Shown here one piece after another: positions 50,241 to 58,370 of a stretch of 64,000 nucleotides of DNA. The notes under the pieces were generated by a model. It searched no databases, was not told the origin of the DNA, and was given only the letters and a program-made list of their open reading frames with translations. Origin of the DNA: Leucobacter chromiireducens subsp. solipictus (GTDB lineage Bacteria > Actinomycetota > Actinomycetes > Actinomycetales > Microbacteriaceae); assembly GCF_016758195.1 (NCBI RefSeq), contig NZ_QYAC01000007.1:175189-239188 (forward strand), in the 5' to 3' direction. The position numbers and the translations under genes were made by a program. Positions within the stretch are counted from its first letter, which is position 1, and each line of letters begins with the position of its first letter.

Positions 50241-50954
50241 ATGGCAAAGCAGTCCATTCTTGGCCGGATTACACAGCTCGCCAAGGCAAACATCAACGCG
50301 CTGCTCGACTCCGCGGAAGACCCGGAGAAGATGCTGAACCAGATGGAGCGCGACTACAAGAACAGCATCGCCGACGCAGAAAGCTCGGTCGCCCAGACGA
50401 TCGGCAACCTGCGGCTCATGGAGGCGGATCTCGAGGAGGACCGCAAGGCGATCACCGAGTGGGGAAGCAAGGCCGCCGCGGCCTCCTCGCAGGCCGAAAC
50501 GCTGCGCGCCTCGGGCGACTCGGCGGGTGCTGACCGCTTCGACAACCTCGCGCGCGTGGCCCTGTCCAAGCAGATCTCCTTCGAGAAGGAGGTCGCGACC
50601 GCGGAGCCGAGCGTGACCGCGCAGCAGCAGGTCGTCGATCAGCTGAAGACCGGCCTGCAGACGATGCGTGAGAAGCTCGTGCAGCTGCAGGCGAAGCGCG
50701 ATGAGCTCGTCTCCCGCGGCAAGGTCGCCGACGCGCAGTCGCAGGTCCAGGACGCCGTGAAGAACCTCGACGTGCTCGATCCGACGAGCGAGCTGGGCCG
50801 CTTCGAGGAGAAGGTCAAGCGGCAGGAGGCGATGGTGCGCGGTCAGGCCGAGCTCGCCGCGTCCACGCTCGATGCGCAGTTCAACGAGCTCGACGATCTC
50901 GGCTCGCTGAGCGAGGTTGACCAGCGCCTGCAGGCGCTCAAGCAGGGCAACTAG
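50241..50954 (+). CDS. pspA: PspA/IM30 family membrane-stress protein
   Basis: A 237-residue all-helical PspA/Vipp1 family protein. It begins QSILGRITQLAKANINALLDSAEDPEKMLNQMERDY, a canonical N-terminus with amphipathic helix. A coiled coil continues to the end (SVTAQQQVVDQLKTGLQTMREKLVQLQAKRDEL). PspA family proteins (ESCRT-III-like) bind inner membrane and protect it. It is next to the TPM gene, a pairing that recurs in Gram-positives. The ATG at 50241 follows AAAGGAAG by 6 nt. A perfect 20-bp terminator follows. Confidence 0.9.
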   Translation: MAKQSILGRITQLAKANINALLDSAEDPEKMLNQMERDYKNSIADAESSVAQTIGNLRLMEADLEEDRKAITEWGSKAAAASSQAETLRASGDSAGADRFDNLARVALSKQISFEKEVATAEPSVTAQQQVVDQLKTGLQTMREKLVQLQAKRDELVSRGKVADAQSQVQDAVKNLDVLDPTSELGRFEEKVKRQEAMVRGQAELAASTLDAQFNELDDLGSLSEVDQRLQALKQGN

Positions 50955-50960
50955 CCCGCA

Positions 50961-51005
50961 CGCACAGGACCGGGACGGGCGCGCCGCCCGTCCCGGTCCT
51001 GTGCG
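50961..51005. terminator. Terminator after pspA
   Basis: A perfect 20-bp stem, CGCACAGGACCGGGACGGGC (50961-50980) and its complement (50986-51005), around a 5-nt loop GCGCC. It lies between convergent pspA and the MpaB gene. Confidence 0.85.
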
Positions 51006-51032
51006 TTGTGGCGCGCTGCTGCGTGCCGCGGC

Positions 51033-51956
51033 TCAGCCCCGGGCACGCACCTTCCGGTACGGGTGCGTCTCGACGCGAGTCGTGACCTCGGTGATGAGGT
51101 CCTCCGAAGACTTGCCGGCGCGGGCCGAAGCGATCAACCGCCGCGTCACCCGGGCGGCCGCGCGCAGGTTCATGGGACGACCCTCGATGCCGAAGAGCAG
51201 GAGCGCCCAGTCGGGCAGGAGGGACAGGATCCCGTCCTGGATGTTGACGCCCGCCCACACCTTGATGGGGTTGCCGGAGATCACGGGCTTGCGCATGGTG
51301 CGCGTCATCTCGGCGGCGGGGAGGGTGAGCGCCATCCAGTCCTTGTTGTCGTCGATGTAGCGGTCCAACGCGACCCGCGTGTCCGGCAAGAACTCGTCGC
51401 CGATGATGCCGACGATTCGCGCGGCCTCGTGCTGTTCGGCGACGAAGCGATCCTGCTCGGCGACCGAGAGGGTGGGACCGAAGGCGTCGGCGGCGCGGAG
51501 GACGCCGTAGACGATGCAGTTGTGGGTCCACGCGAGCCACTCCTGCGTGTCGGCGCGGAGCTCCTCGCCCGTCCGCGGGTCCGTCCACACGCTCGCCGCG
51601 TGCAGGCGTTGCACGGCCGCGCCGGCCGCGTCGGCGTGGGCGCGGTCGCCGAAGATCGTGGTGTCGATGTACTGCCCGGTGCGCTCGCCGCGCCCCTCGA
51701 CGTCTGCGGCGTAGTTGCTCGTGCCGTCGAACACGCGCATCATCATCGGGTTCAGGGACTGCAGGAGAAGGGCCGCGACGCCGCCGAGCTTGGAGGAGGG
51801 GTCGGAATAGAGCCGCCAGCTCACGCTGTCGGGGCCGAAGTAGCCGTGGTCTGCCGCGGAGGTCGGCGGCTTGCCGGTGCCGGCGTGCGCCACGGGGCAG
51901 CCACCGCCGGTGCGCTCAGCGCGGGACGCTCGGCTGTCGGATTCGCTCGTGCTCAT
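51033..51956 (-). CDS. MpaB-type oxygenase family protein (DUF2236, rubber-oxygenase-like)
   Basis: A 307-residue DUF2236 / ER-bound oxygenase MpaB family protein. The characteristic block is WTDPRTGEELRADTQEWLAWTHNCIVYGVLRAAD with conserved RxD and WTHN histidine, plus PDTRVALDRYIDDNKDW. Relatives include latex-clearing rubber oxygenase Lcp, a haem enzyme, and fungal MpaB. The N-terminal ~50 residues are low-complexity. The ATG at 51956 follows GGGGGAG; a longer in-frame ORF from 52193 is not supported. A TGGATAACGTCCA palindrome lies ~54 nt upstream of the start. The substrate is unknown. Confidence 0.85.
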   Translation of the reverse strand: MSTSESDSRASRAERTGGGCPVAHAGTGKPPTSAADHGYFGPDSVSWRLYSDPSSKLGGVAALLLQSLNPMMMRVFDGTSNYAADVEGRGERTGQYIDTTIFGDRAHADAAGAAVQRLHAASVWTDPRTGEELRADTQEWLAWTHNCIVYGVLRAADAFGPTLSVAEQDRFVAEQHEAARIVGIIGDEFLPDTRVALDRYIDDNKDWMALTLPAAEMTRTMRKPVISGNPIKVWAGVNIQDGILSLLPDWALLLFGIEGRPMNLRAAARVTRRLIASARAGKSSEDLITEVTTRVETHPYRKVRARG

Positions 51957-52009
51957 GTCTCTCCCCCGTTCCGGGTGGGCGCGAAGGGTGCCTGCCCGAA
52001 TGACAATAT

Positions 52010-52022
52010 TGGATAACGTCCA
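52010..52022. promoter_or_regulatory. Short palindrome upstream of the MpaB gene
   Basis: TGGA-TAACG-TCCA, 54 nt before the MpaB start. It has the form of TetR-type operators (TTGGA-N-TCCA), but no TetR gene is adjacent. It lies in an AT-rich stretch that probably also holds the promoter. Confidence 0.35.
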
Positions 52023-52122
52023 TTTTAATTCTAGGGCTACATCCCGGTGTCTGCCCAACGGATCTGCTCGCCCGCGAGAATCCGGGCTGGTGCGCGAGGC
52101 GGGCCGGTGAGAGACTGAGCCC

Positions 52123-52557
52123 ATGCGGAACATGGGGTGGGGAACTTCGGTGATTGCGCTCGCGCTGGTCGCGGGCCTCGCGGGCTGCGGCACGCTGAAT
52201 CACGGGCGCGCCGATTCGGAGGGGGCGACGCGAGCGAGCGAAGAGCAGGCCCTGATCGGTGGCGACGTGATCGCGCCGGTGACCGTGCCCGCGAGCGAAC
52301 TTGCGGGCACCACGGTCGATCTGGTCGTGGGGCAGGTGCTCAGGATCGATACGGCACACCTCGACGTCGCGAGCTACCGGGCCGCGATCGCCGACCCGGA
52401 TATCGCGGTCTTCGCCCAGGGGTATCGCGACGACGGGGCGGAGTTCACGCCCGGGATCGCCGCCACCAATGTGGGCACCACCGAGGTGACGCTCACCCAC
52501 GAGCAGGGTGGGCTCGAACCCATTCAGTTCGCGGTATCGGTGACCCCGCGGGGCTAG
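52123..52557 (+). CDS. Small lipoprotein of unknown function
   Basis: A 144-residue exported protein. The signal peptide ends in a lipobox AGLAGC (Cys ~22), so it is lipid-anchored. The mature part has VDLVVGQVLRIDTAHLDVASYRAAIADPDIAVFAQGYRDDGAEFTPGIAATNVGTTEVTLTHEQ. The arrangement of a first strand, a glycine-rich loop and VGTTEVTLTHE recalls immunoglobulin-like or chagasin-type folds, but the evidence is weak. Start ATG 52123 has a poor ribosome site. It precedes ccsB by 81 nt and may be transcribed with it. Confidence 0.7.
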   Translation: MRNMGWGTSVIALALVAGLAGCGTLNHGRADSEGATRASEEQALIGGDVIAPVTVPASELAGTTVDLVVGQVLRIDTAHLDVASYRAAIADPDIAVFAQGYRDDGAEFTPGIAATNVGTTEVTLTHEQGGLEPIQFAVSVTPRG

Positions 52558-52638
52558 CAGATCTTCCCGCGGCTGCGGGCCCGGCCGAGCGGGGATTTCT
52601 CAGGCAGTACGCGGTGAAGAGGGCTACTCTGAGAAACT

Positions 52639-53613
52639 GTGCTGAGTGAGCTGGAAACCTTCTCGACGATCGCGCTGTATTCGGCAATGATCGTGTACGC
52701 GATCGCGTTCGTGTTCTACGCGGTCGACCTTGCGAACCGGAGCGGAGACGCTGCGGCTGCCTCGCGCAAGACCGCCGCTGACGTGGCCGCAGCGGGGGGC
52801 GGAGTCGCCACCCTGACGCGCACCGCGGCAGCGCCGACCCTGGAGAAAGAGCGCCGCTCGCGCTCCCTGCGCGTCGGGTTCTCACTGACCGTCCTGGGCT
52901 TCATTCTGCACCTCGCCGCCACGATCCTGCGCGGCATCGGCGCTGAGCGGGTGCCCTGGGCCAACATGTACGAGTTCGCGCTCACCGCGACCTGCTCGAT
53001 CATGCTGATCTTCCTGCTCGTCCAGTTCTTCGTGGACCTGCGCTTCCTCGGCACCCTGGTCACCGGCATGGCGGTGCTCTTCCTCGGCGTGACGAAGGTG
53101 AACTTTTACGTCCCGATCGTGCCGCTGCAGCCCGCCCTGGACTCCTACTGGCTCGTGATCCACATCCTGGTCGCGGTGCTCGCCGTCGGCTTCCTGACGC
53201 TCTCCTTCGGCCTCTCCGTGCTGCAACTCCTGCAGACGCGCCGCGAGGCGAAGATCGCCGTGGGTGAACCCGGCGGAATGAACTTCCTGACGAGCATTCC
53301 GAAAGCCACCCGCCTCGAAGACCTGTCGTACCGGCTCGCGATCATCGGCTTCGTGTTCTGGACCTTCACGCTCATCGCGGGATCGATCTGGGCGGAAGCC
53401 GCCTGGAGCCGATACTGGGGCTGGGACACCAAGGAAGTCTGGACCTTTGTGATCTGGGTGCTCTACGCCGGCTTTATCCACGCCCGAGCGACCCGCGGCT
53501 GGCGCGGCACCCGCTCCGCCTGGCTGTCGATCATCGCCTACGCGGCCGTGATCTTCAACTTCGCGATCGTGAACGTGTTCTTCAAGGGCCTGCACGCGTA
53601 CTCGGGCCTGTAG
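52639..53613 (+). CDS. ccsB: Cytochrome c biogenesis protein CcsB/CcsA-type (haem handler)
   Basis: A 324-residue, eight-helix membrane protein of the CcmC/CcsA family. The WWD-type haem-binding motif is AAWSRYWGWDTKEVWTFVIWVLYAGFIHAR. Conserved histidines are in LHLAATIL, LVIHILV and GFIHAR. It is the partner of ResB in System II cytochrome c maturation. Normally ccsB sits directly after resB; here it is 12 kb away, with the one-carbon and envelope genes between. The GTG at 52639 is the start, without a clear Shine-Dalgarno. Confidence 0.9.
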   Translation: MLSELETFSTIALYSAMIVYAIAFVFYAVDLANRSGDAAAASRKTAADVAAAGGGVATLTRTAAAPTLEKERRSRSLRVGFSLTVLGFILHLAATILRGIGAERVPWANMYEFALTATCSIMLIFLLVQFFVDLRFLGTLVTGMAVLFLGVTKVNFYVPIVPLQPALDSYWLVIHILVAVLAVGFLTLSFGLSVLQLLQTRREAKIAVGEPGGMNFLTSIPKATRLEDLSYRLAIIGFVFWTFTLIAGSIWAEAAWSRYWGWDTKEVWTFVIWVLYAGFIHARATRGWRGTRSAWLSIIAYAAVIFNFAIVNVFFKGLHAYSGL

Positions 53614-53635
53614 GCCGCCCGCTCGCGGCGGCGAG

Positions 53636-54295
53636 CTACTGCAGTACCTCGACGATCTCGGCGGGCTCGATGAAGCGACCCGTGAAAACGGTGCCCGTCG
53701 TGAGCGCCGCGGACTCGTCCTGCGGGTCATGCGCCAGCCGGATCAGGGCTGCGGGATCGTCGCTCTCGGCGACCAGGAGCCAGCGCGCGTCCGCCTGCCC
53801 AGCGGTCGCGTAGCTCCGCAGCGCGATGTCGGCGAGCTCCCGGGGCACCAGCATCTCGTGGGGATATGCGGCCGTGGCGCACATGATCCAGCTCTCGGGC
53901 TGACGCTCCGCCAACGCCGGATCCTCCGTCTGTTCGATGCCGAGGGCGCTCCAGGAGCGGATCAACGGACGGAGCAGGGCGCTGCGTCGCAACTGGCGCA
54001 GCGCCCACTGGAGGTCCTCAATCTCGGCACCGTGCAACCACACCAGCAGGTCCGCGTCGGAGCGGATCCCGCTGACGTCGTACCACCCGCGCACCGTCAC
54101 GCCCTCGTCCGCGAGTGAGCCGGCGACATCTTCCAGTTCCTGCACGATCACGGGAACGTCCCGCCCGTCGAGCACGACGGGATGCGAGGAGCTGATGCGG
54201 AACGCGCCGAACAGGGAAAAGCTCGCTTCTGCGGGCGATCCGCCGTGCGCGGGGGTCGAAGCCGGGGTCTGCGGGGGAATCTCGTGTGCGCTCAT
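53636..54295 (-). CDS. Chlorite dismutase/HemQ-like protein lacking the haem-ligand segment
   Basis: A 219-residue protein with Cld/HemQ family sequence. Diagnostic blocks are VRGWYDVSGIRSDADLLVWLHG (68-89) and DARWLLVAESDD (169-180) with TGRFI (205-209). In HemQ (coproheme decarboxylase), the region between these blocks contains a proximal histidine in an HG-type loop. Here it reads YPHEMLVPRELADIALRSYATAGQ with no matching HG loop and is shorter than in HemQ. So it may be a non-catalytic or diverged paralogue. It is convergent with ccsB, 22 nt apart. The start ATG at 54295 has a GAGGA upstream. A frameshift is not evident because the frame is open throughout. Confidence 0.72.
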   Translation of the reverse strand: MSAHEIPPQTPASTPAHGGSPAEASFSLFGAFRISSSHPVVLDGRDVPVIVQELEDVAGSLADEGVTVRGWYDVSGIRSDADLLVWLHGAEIEDLQWALRQLRRSALLRPLIRSWSALGIEQTEDPALAERQPESWIMCATAAYPHEMLVPRELADIALRSYATAGQADARWLLVAESDDPAALIRLAHDPQDESAALTTGTVFTGRFIEPAEIVEVLQ

Positions 54296-54456
54296 ACCCT
54301 CATCGTCCTCCGAGCCCGCGTTCGGCGCAAGGGTGCGGTCGTGGCGAGCGGTCAGGGCGGTCTCGCGGACGCAGCCGCGCTCCTATGGTGCTGCCTATGA
54401 AGCCCCGATGCGGGATTCTGGGTGGTGTTCAGTAAGCTGAAGCGCAGGACCACGTA

Positions 54457-55986
54457 GTGACCCCGGGGGGTGGTGTGCTCAATACTCCTGTAATGCGACA
54501 GCTCGACGACTCGGTCCGAGAGTTCCAGCTGGCGTGCGCGCATGACGCCATCGAACCGGCGCTCATGTACTTCGATCTGCACGCGCTCGAGATCTGGTTT
54601 GGCTGTGCCCCGCACCGGTTGCGCGAGCTGCTCGGAGACCTCATCTCTCGGGGCGCGCCCCAGGACAGCGTCGTCGCCGCGGTCTACGCGTTCCTGCTGG
54701 GCGACCCGGTCCCGAGGCCACTGCAGAGCACCCGGCTGAACGAGGCCGTGCTCCCCGAAGCTGACGCCTTTGTGCAGATGTACGAGCACCGCGTGGCCGG
54801 CCGCACGGACGCCGCCCTCGCGGCAAGCGCGCAGGTGCTCGCCGCCCGAATCGGGCTGGACTCGGTGTTCGACCGGCGCGGTGGCTGGAACCTGTTTCTC
54901 TCCGTGCAACTCGGGACCACCGCGATGCTCGCAGGCGAGCTCTCACAGGCGCTCGGATTCTTCGGGGAGGCCCGAATGCACCCGCCATCGCCCGTGCTGC
55001 GATGCCTCCTCCGCGAAGCCTGTGCGAAAGAGGCGCTCCTCGAAGCATGCGAGGGCAGTCTGGAGAACGCGCGGGTGCGTCTGCGCGAAGCGCGCGAGAT
55101 CGAGCGGTCGACCAGCTGGTCGGAACCCGGGATCGATGCAATCCTCGCCGTCGTCGAAGCGATCCTCGATCCCCACCATGAGACTGCCGAGCAGCGTATC
55201 GCCGAGATCCCGCTCGGCCAGATCGGGGAGATCTGGCCCTACTATGTGATCGCGCGGAACCGGGTGCTCGCGATGCGCGGGGCCTACACGGAGTCTGAGC
55301 GAATGCTTGAACGGCTCGACAGCATGGCGCTGACGCGCGTGCCCGGCGTCGGCTACCCGGGCAGCATCATCGCTCTCGTCCGCACCTGCTTACGGCTGGG
55401 CGTTGACGATCCACGCGGCGCCGAGGTGCACCTGGCCACCGTGGATCCCGGCCTGCAGCGCAGCTATCTGATGCAGGCGCTCGTGAGCCTGAACCTCGGA
55501 CAGCCCCGCCGCGCGCTCCAGCGGGTGCTCGACATGCCCGAGCCGGATCGAGACATGCGCCAGATCGCGGTGTGGCGGCACGTCATCCTGGCCGCCGCGC
55601 ACCTGCGGCTTGACGAGCTCGACGAAGTGCGGAGCGTGCTCGACGGCGCAATGCGATTGCCGGGTGCCTTTACGGTGGAAGATGCCCGCCAGTTTGATCT
55701 GCAGGTGCGGGAGTTCGCCGAGGCGAATGTCGCCGGCTGGCCCGCGACCGACGCGCCGGCCGGCCCGTTCGCGCGCGCCGCCGGGACCACTGGCCGCCAT
55801 CTCACCGAGCGAGAGATCGAAGTCTTACGGTTGCTCGCTGCGGGTCACGCCCGTGACGAGATCGCGGCCACGCTCTTCATTTCGCTCAATACGCTGAAGA
55901 CGCAGCTGCGTTCGATCTACCGCAAGCTCGAGGTCTCGCAGCGCAGCGCGGCGGTGCTGGAAGCGCAGCGGCGCGGGCTCGTCTGA
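54457..55986 (+). CDS. LuxR-family regulator with TPR-like N-terminus
   Basis: A 509-residue LuxR regulator. Residues ~1-440 are alpha-helical and TPR-like (for example ARVRLREAREIE). The C-terminal LuxR HTH (~449-491) is LTEREIEVLRLLAAGHARDEIAATLFISLNTLKTQLRSIYRKLEV. There is no receiver or P-loop in this protein, so the sensor is a protein-interaction or ligand domain. The GTG at 54457 follows AGGA by 8 nt; other starts at 54475 and 54493 are possible. Targets are unknown. A second LuxR gene lies at 58371. Confidence 0.82.
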   Translation: MTPGGGVLNTPVMRQLDDSVREFQLACAHDAIEPALMYFDLHALEIWFGCAPHRLRELLGDLISRGAPQDSVVAAVYAFLLGDPVPRPLQSTRLNEAVLPEADAFVQMYEHRVAGRTDAALAASAQVLAARIGLDSVFDRRGGWNLFLSVQLGTTAMLAGELSQALGFFGEARMHPPSPVLRCLLREACAKEALLEACEGSLENARVRLREAREIERSTSWSEPGIDAILAVVEAILDPHHETAEQRIAEIPLGQIGEIWPYYVIARNRVLAMRGAYTESERMLERLDSMALTRVPGVGYPGSIIALVRTCLRLGVDDPRGAEVHLATVDPGLQRSYLMQALVSLNLGQPRRALQRVLDMPEPDRDMRQIAVWRHVILAAAHLRLDELDEVRSVLDGAMRLPGAFTVEDARQFDLQVREFAEANVAGWPATDAPAGPFARAAGTTGRHLTEREIEVLRLLAAGHARDEIAATLFISLNTLKTQLRSIYRKLEVSQRSAAVLEAQRRGLV

Positions 55987-56343
55987 CGGGTCCGCCGTGT
56001 CGCCCGGCAGACCGCGCGGGCGGCGGCTCCTCGCGGTGCCGCCGGGTGAGCTGCAGGGTGAAGTTCAGGTCGAATTCGGCATGCCTCCCCCCGGTATGTG
56101 CGCGGTCCGATATCGTTGAGGCGTCGGACCGTCCCCTCCCTATCGCGAAGAGACACCGACCCCGCGGGGATCACTGGATGCAGCCAGGCTCGGCGGGGCG
56201 CCTTCAGGGGAAGGCGCGAAACAAATGCACGGGGAATCCTCTCGCGCGATTGCGCGCGACAGGAACTGCCAGGCGGGCGATGGGGATCGGCCGCCTGGCA
56301 GACACCACCTTCGCCGAGCACGGTCCACCCCGGCGGCCTGAAT
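55987..56343. other. Gene-free stretch with a CsoR-like box and hairpins
   Basis: This 357-nt gap between luxR and csoR holds no convincing gene. I see a near-palindrome ATGCC-TCCCCCC-GGTAT (56081-56097) resembling CsoR-type G-tract operators. A TCGCGCG/CGCGCGA hairpin lies at 56242-56259, and a perfect 11-bp hairpin CTGCCAGGCGG/CCGCCTGGCAG at 56266-56301 is a likely terminator for csoR. Confidence 0.5.
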
Positions 56344-56658
56344 TTAGCGCACGAGACGCGCGATCGCCGCGGACGCCTCTTCGAGCTTCTCGGCTGCGAC
56401 CGCTCCGCCGTCCGCGGCGGCGGACGCGACGCAGTGGCGCAGGTGGTCATCCAGCAGCGCAAGCGCGACGCGCTCAAGCGCCTTCGTCGCGGCGGACACC
56501 TGCGTCAGAATGTCGATACAGTACACGTCTTCCTCGACCATGCGGTGGACTCCACGGACCTGCCCCTCGGCCCGGCGCAGTCGCTTCAAGAGATCATCCT
56601 TGTGATCGATGTAGCCGTGGGTGACGTGGCCGCAAGTCGTGTCCGTCGCATCGTTCAT
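56344..56658 (-). CDS. csoR: CsoR-family copper-sensing transcriptional repressor
   Basis: A 104-residue CsoR/RcnR family metalloregulator. The Cu(I) triad Cys47-His72-Cys76 is present with spacings 25 and 4, as in CsoR (C36, H61, C65), and Tyr46 precedes the first Cys. The conserved DLLKRLRRAEGQVRGVHRM forms the DNA-binding helix. It represses copper-export genes until Cu(I) binds. No copper ATPase or chaperone is in the window, so its targets are elsewhere. The ATG at 56658 lacks a good Shine-Dalgarno, and TAGGGT lies 7 nt before it, which suggests a leaderless mRNA. RarD-like and GNAT genes precede it on the same strand. Confidence 0.85.
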   Translation of the reverse strand: MNDATDTTCGHVTHGYIDHKDDLLKRLRRAEGQVRGVHRMVEEDVYCIDILTQVSAATKALERVALALLDDHLRHCVASAAADGGAVAAEKLEEASAAIARLVR

Positions 56659-56757
56659 GCTGAGAACCCTACACGCGTCGCGCCCCCTTCGGGCGCGAGA
56701 TCGCGCAGGGCGTATCTCGACGGTCCCGAGCGGTCCGCGGAACCTCGCAGAACGGTC

Positions 56758-57690
56758 CTAGCCTGAGGTATCGGGGTCGGGGCGCGGGCCGGCGCGCCGC
56801 TCCGCGAGCAGGGTCATGACGCCGCCGAGCAGCAGCACCGTCACGGCGGTCCAGATCGCGCCGTAAATGACCCACTCACCCGCGGCGATGCGCTCGCCGT
56901 TGAGGAGCGAGGCGACCACCAACAGTGCGGGCTCGAGGTAGCTGAGCAGCCCGAACAGGCTCATGGTGAGCAGCCGCGAGGCCGTGAGATACAGCATCAG
57001 GGCGACGCCGGTCCACAGTGCGAAGACCGGGGCAGCCCACCACAGTGCCGGGTTCGCGGCGGTCGACGCTCCCGCGGCGAGCTCCCGGCCGAGAAACACC
57101 ACGGCGAACGGCGCGACCGCGACGAACTCCCAGAACATGCCCCCGAGATGGGCCGTGCCCAGTGCGCGACGCAGCACAAAGTACACGGGGTAGCCCAGGG
57201 ACACGAGCAAGGTTTCCCACGACACCCCGCCGACCCGGACGAGCTCGACCGCCACGCCCGCGGCCGCAATCGCCGCGGCGACCCACTGCCACCACACCAG
57301 GCGATCCCCGTAAAGGAATTTCCCGATGACCACGAGGACGAGCGGAAGCAGGAAATACCCGAGGGCAACCTGCAGCCCACGGCCGTGGAGTGGTGCCCAG
57401 CTGAACACCCACAGTTGGGCGGACACCAGCAGACCGCACACGAACACGCCGACCGCGAGCAGCGGCCTGCGCCGGATCCGCGCGGCGATATCGCGAACGA
57501 GATGCCACTGCCGGACCACGAGCAGCGCCAACACGATGAGCGGGATCGTGACCAGATTGCGGATCCCCCACACCGCTTCCGCGGAGGCGGGGGCGAGCAT
57601 GGGCGTGACGAAATAGACCCCCGCAAACGCGAGAGACGACCCGACCGAAGCGAGGATCCCGCGCGAGGTGGGAGCGGAAGTGCCGGTCAC
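56758..57690 (-). CDS. RarD-like EamA family transporter
   Basis: A 310-residue, ten-helix EamA/DMT superfamily protein of the RarD subgroup. Diagnostic segments are GVYFVTPMLAPASAEAVWGIRNLVTIP, GLQVALGYFLLPLVLVVIGKFLYGDRL and FGLLSYLEPALLVVASLL. RarD proteins are drug/metabolite exporters of unknown substrate. The start is the GTG at 57690, 6 nt downstream of the GNAT stop, so it is coupled to that gene. The gap to csoR is 99 nt. Confidence 0.87.
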   Translation of the reverse strand: MTGTSAPTSRGILASVGSSLAFAGVYFVTPMLAPASAEAVWGIRNLVTIPLIVLALLVVRQWHLVRDIAARIRRRPLLAVGVFVCGLLVSAQLWVFSWAPLHGRGLQVALGYFLLPLVLVVIGKFLYGDRLVWWQWVAAAIAAAGVAVELVRVGGVSWETLLVSLGYPVYFVLRRALGTAHLGGMFWEFVAVAPFAVVFLGRELAAGASTAANPALWWAAPVFALWTGVALMLYLTASRLLTMSLFGLLSYLEPALLVVASLLNGERIAAGEWVIYGAIWTAVTVLLLGGVMTLLAERRAGPRPDPDTSG

Positions 57691-57696
57691 TCCCGG

Positions 57697-58149
57697 CTAC
57701 AGCGTGATGGCGCCGATGACCTCGCCGTAGGGGGTTTCCCCGACCGGGACGAAGCCGATGTGCAAGAAGAACTCCTCGGGGCCGTCCTCACCGCGTTCCC
57801 AGAGCACGGTCAGCCGCGACACTCCACGCCGCCGAGCCTCTTCGATCAGCGCGTCGACCGCGAAGGTGCCGACGCCGGCACCCTGGGCGTCCGCGTCCAC
57901 GTTGATCCGCCACAGGGCGGCCCGGAACTCTTCCTCAGCGGCATCAGGATCGAAATGCCCGTGAATGAATCCGACGACCTCGGATCCGTCGAGGACCACG
58001 CGCTGCCACGCGGTGTGCGCGGGGGTGACGGCCGCGGCGGCGGCGTAGGACACCGGCGTCACGAACTGTTCCTGCCCGGGCTTCAGACCGAGCGTGTTCA
58101 CAGCGACGATCGTCGCTGCCGAGAGTTCTTCGAGTCTGAGATCGGTCAT
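57697..58149 (-). CDS. GNAT family N-acetyltransferase
   Basis: A 150-residue GNAT protein. The acetyl-CoA binding motif is LWRINVDADAQGAGVGTFAVDALIEEARRRGVSRLTVLWERGED (QGAGVG, near residues 88-93). It ends with FFLHIGFVPVGETPYGEV. It precedes the RarD-like gene by 6 nt and is presumably the first gene of a GNAT-rarD-csoR unit. Together with the exporter it could form a small self-resistance or detoxification pair (modify then export), which is inference. The ATG at 58149 is chosen as the start. Confidence 0.85.
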   Translation of the reverse strand: MTDLRLEELSAATIVAVNTLGLKPGQEQFVTPVSYAAAAAVTPAHTAWQRVVLDGSEVVGFIHGHFDPDAAEEEFRAALWRINVDADAQGAGVGTFAVDALIEEARRRGVSRLTVLWERGEDGPEEFFLHIGFVPVGETPYGEVIGAITL

Positions 58150-58331
58150 GCTCCCAGGCTACCGGGTGCTGGGGGGTGCGCAAGTCCAGAATTGGGTCCC
58201 GGCAGCGGGATCCGCCGGGACCCGAAGATCCCGACGGTCGCGAGATCGGGGGTTTCCCATACCGAGAGCCGGAAGTCATTGCGATGCGGCGGTCCGTGCG
58301 AAAAACTAGGCGAGTACAGTTGCACAGAGAT

Positions 58332-58352
58332 CACCGCTCCGAAGGGGCGGTG
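58332..58352. promoter_or_regulatory. Hairpin in the leader of the large LuxR gene
   Basis: CACCGCTCC-GAA-GGGGCGGTG, a 9-bp stem with one wobble pair, just upstream of the GGGGAG Shine-Dalgarno of the gene at 58371. It could reduce translation initiation. Confidence 0.35.
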
Positions 58353-58370
58353 CGGCATGGGGAGCTACGG

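Noticed and set aside
58176..58370. A 65-codon N-terminal extension of the large LuxR gene
   Set aside because: It has Arg/Pro-rich composition without a ribosome site, whereas ATG 58371 has GGGGAG at 7 nt.
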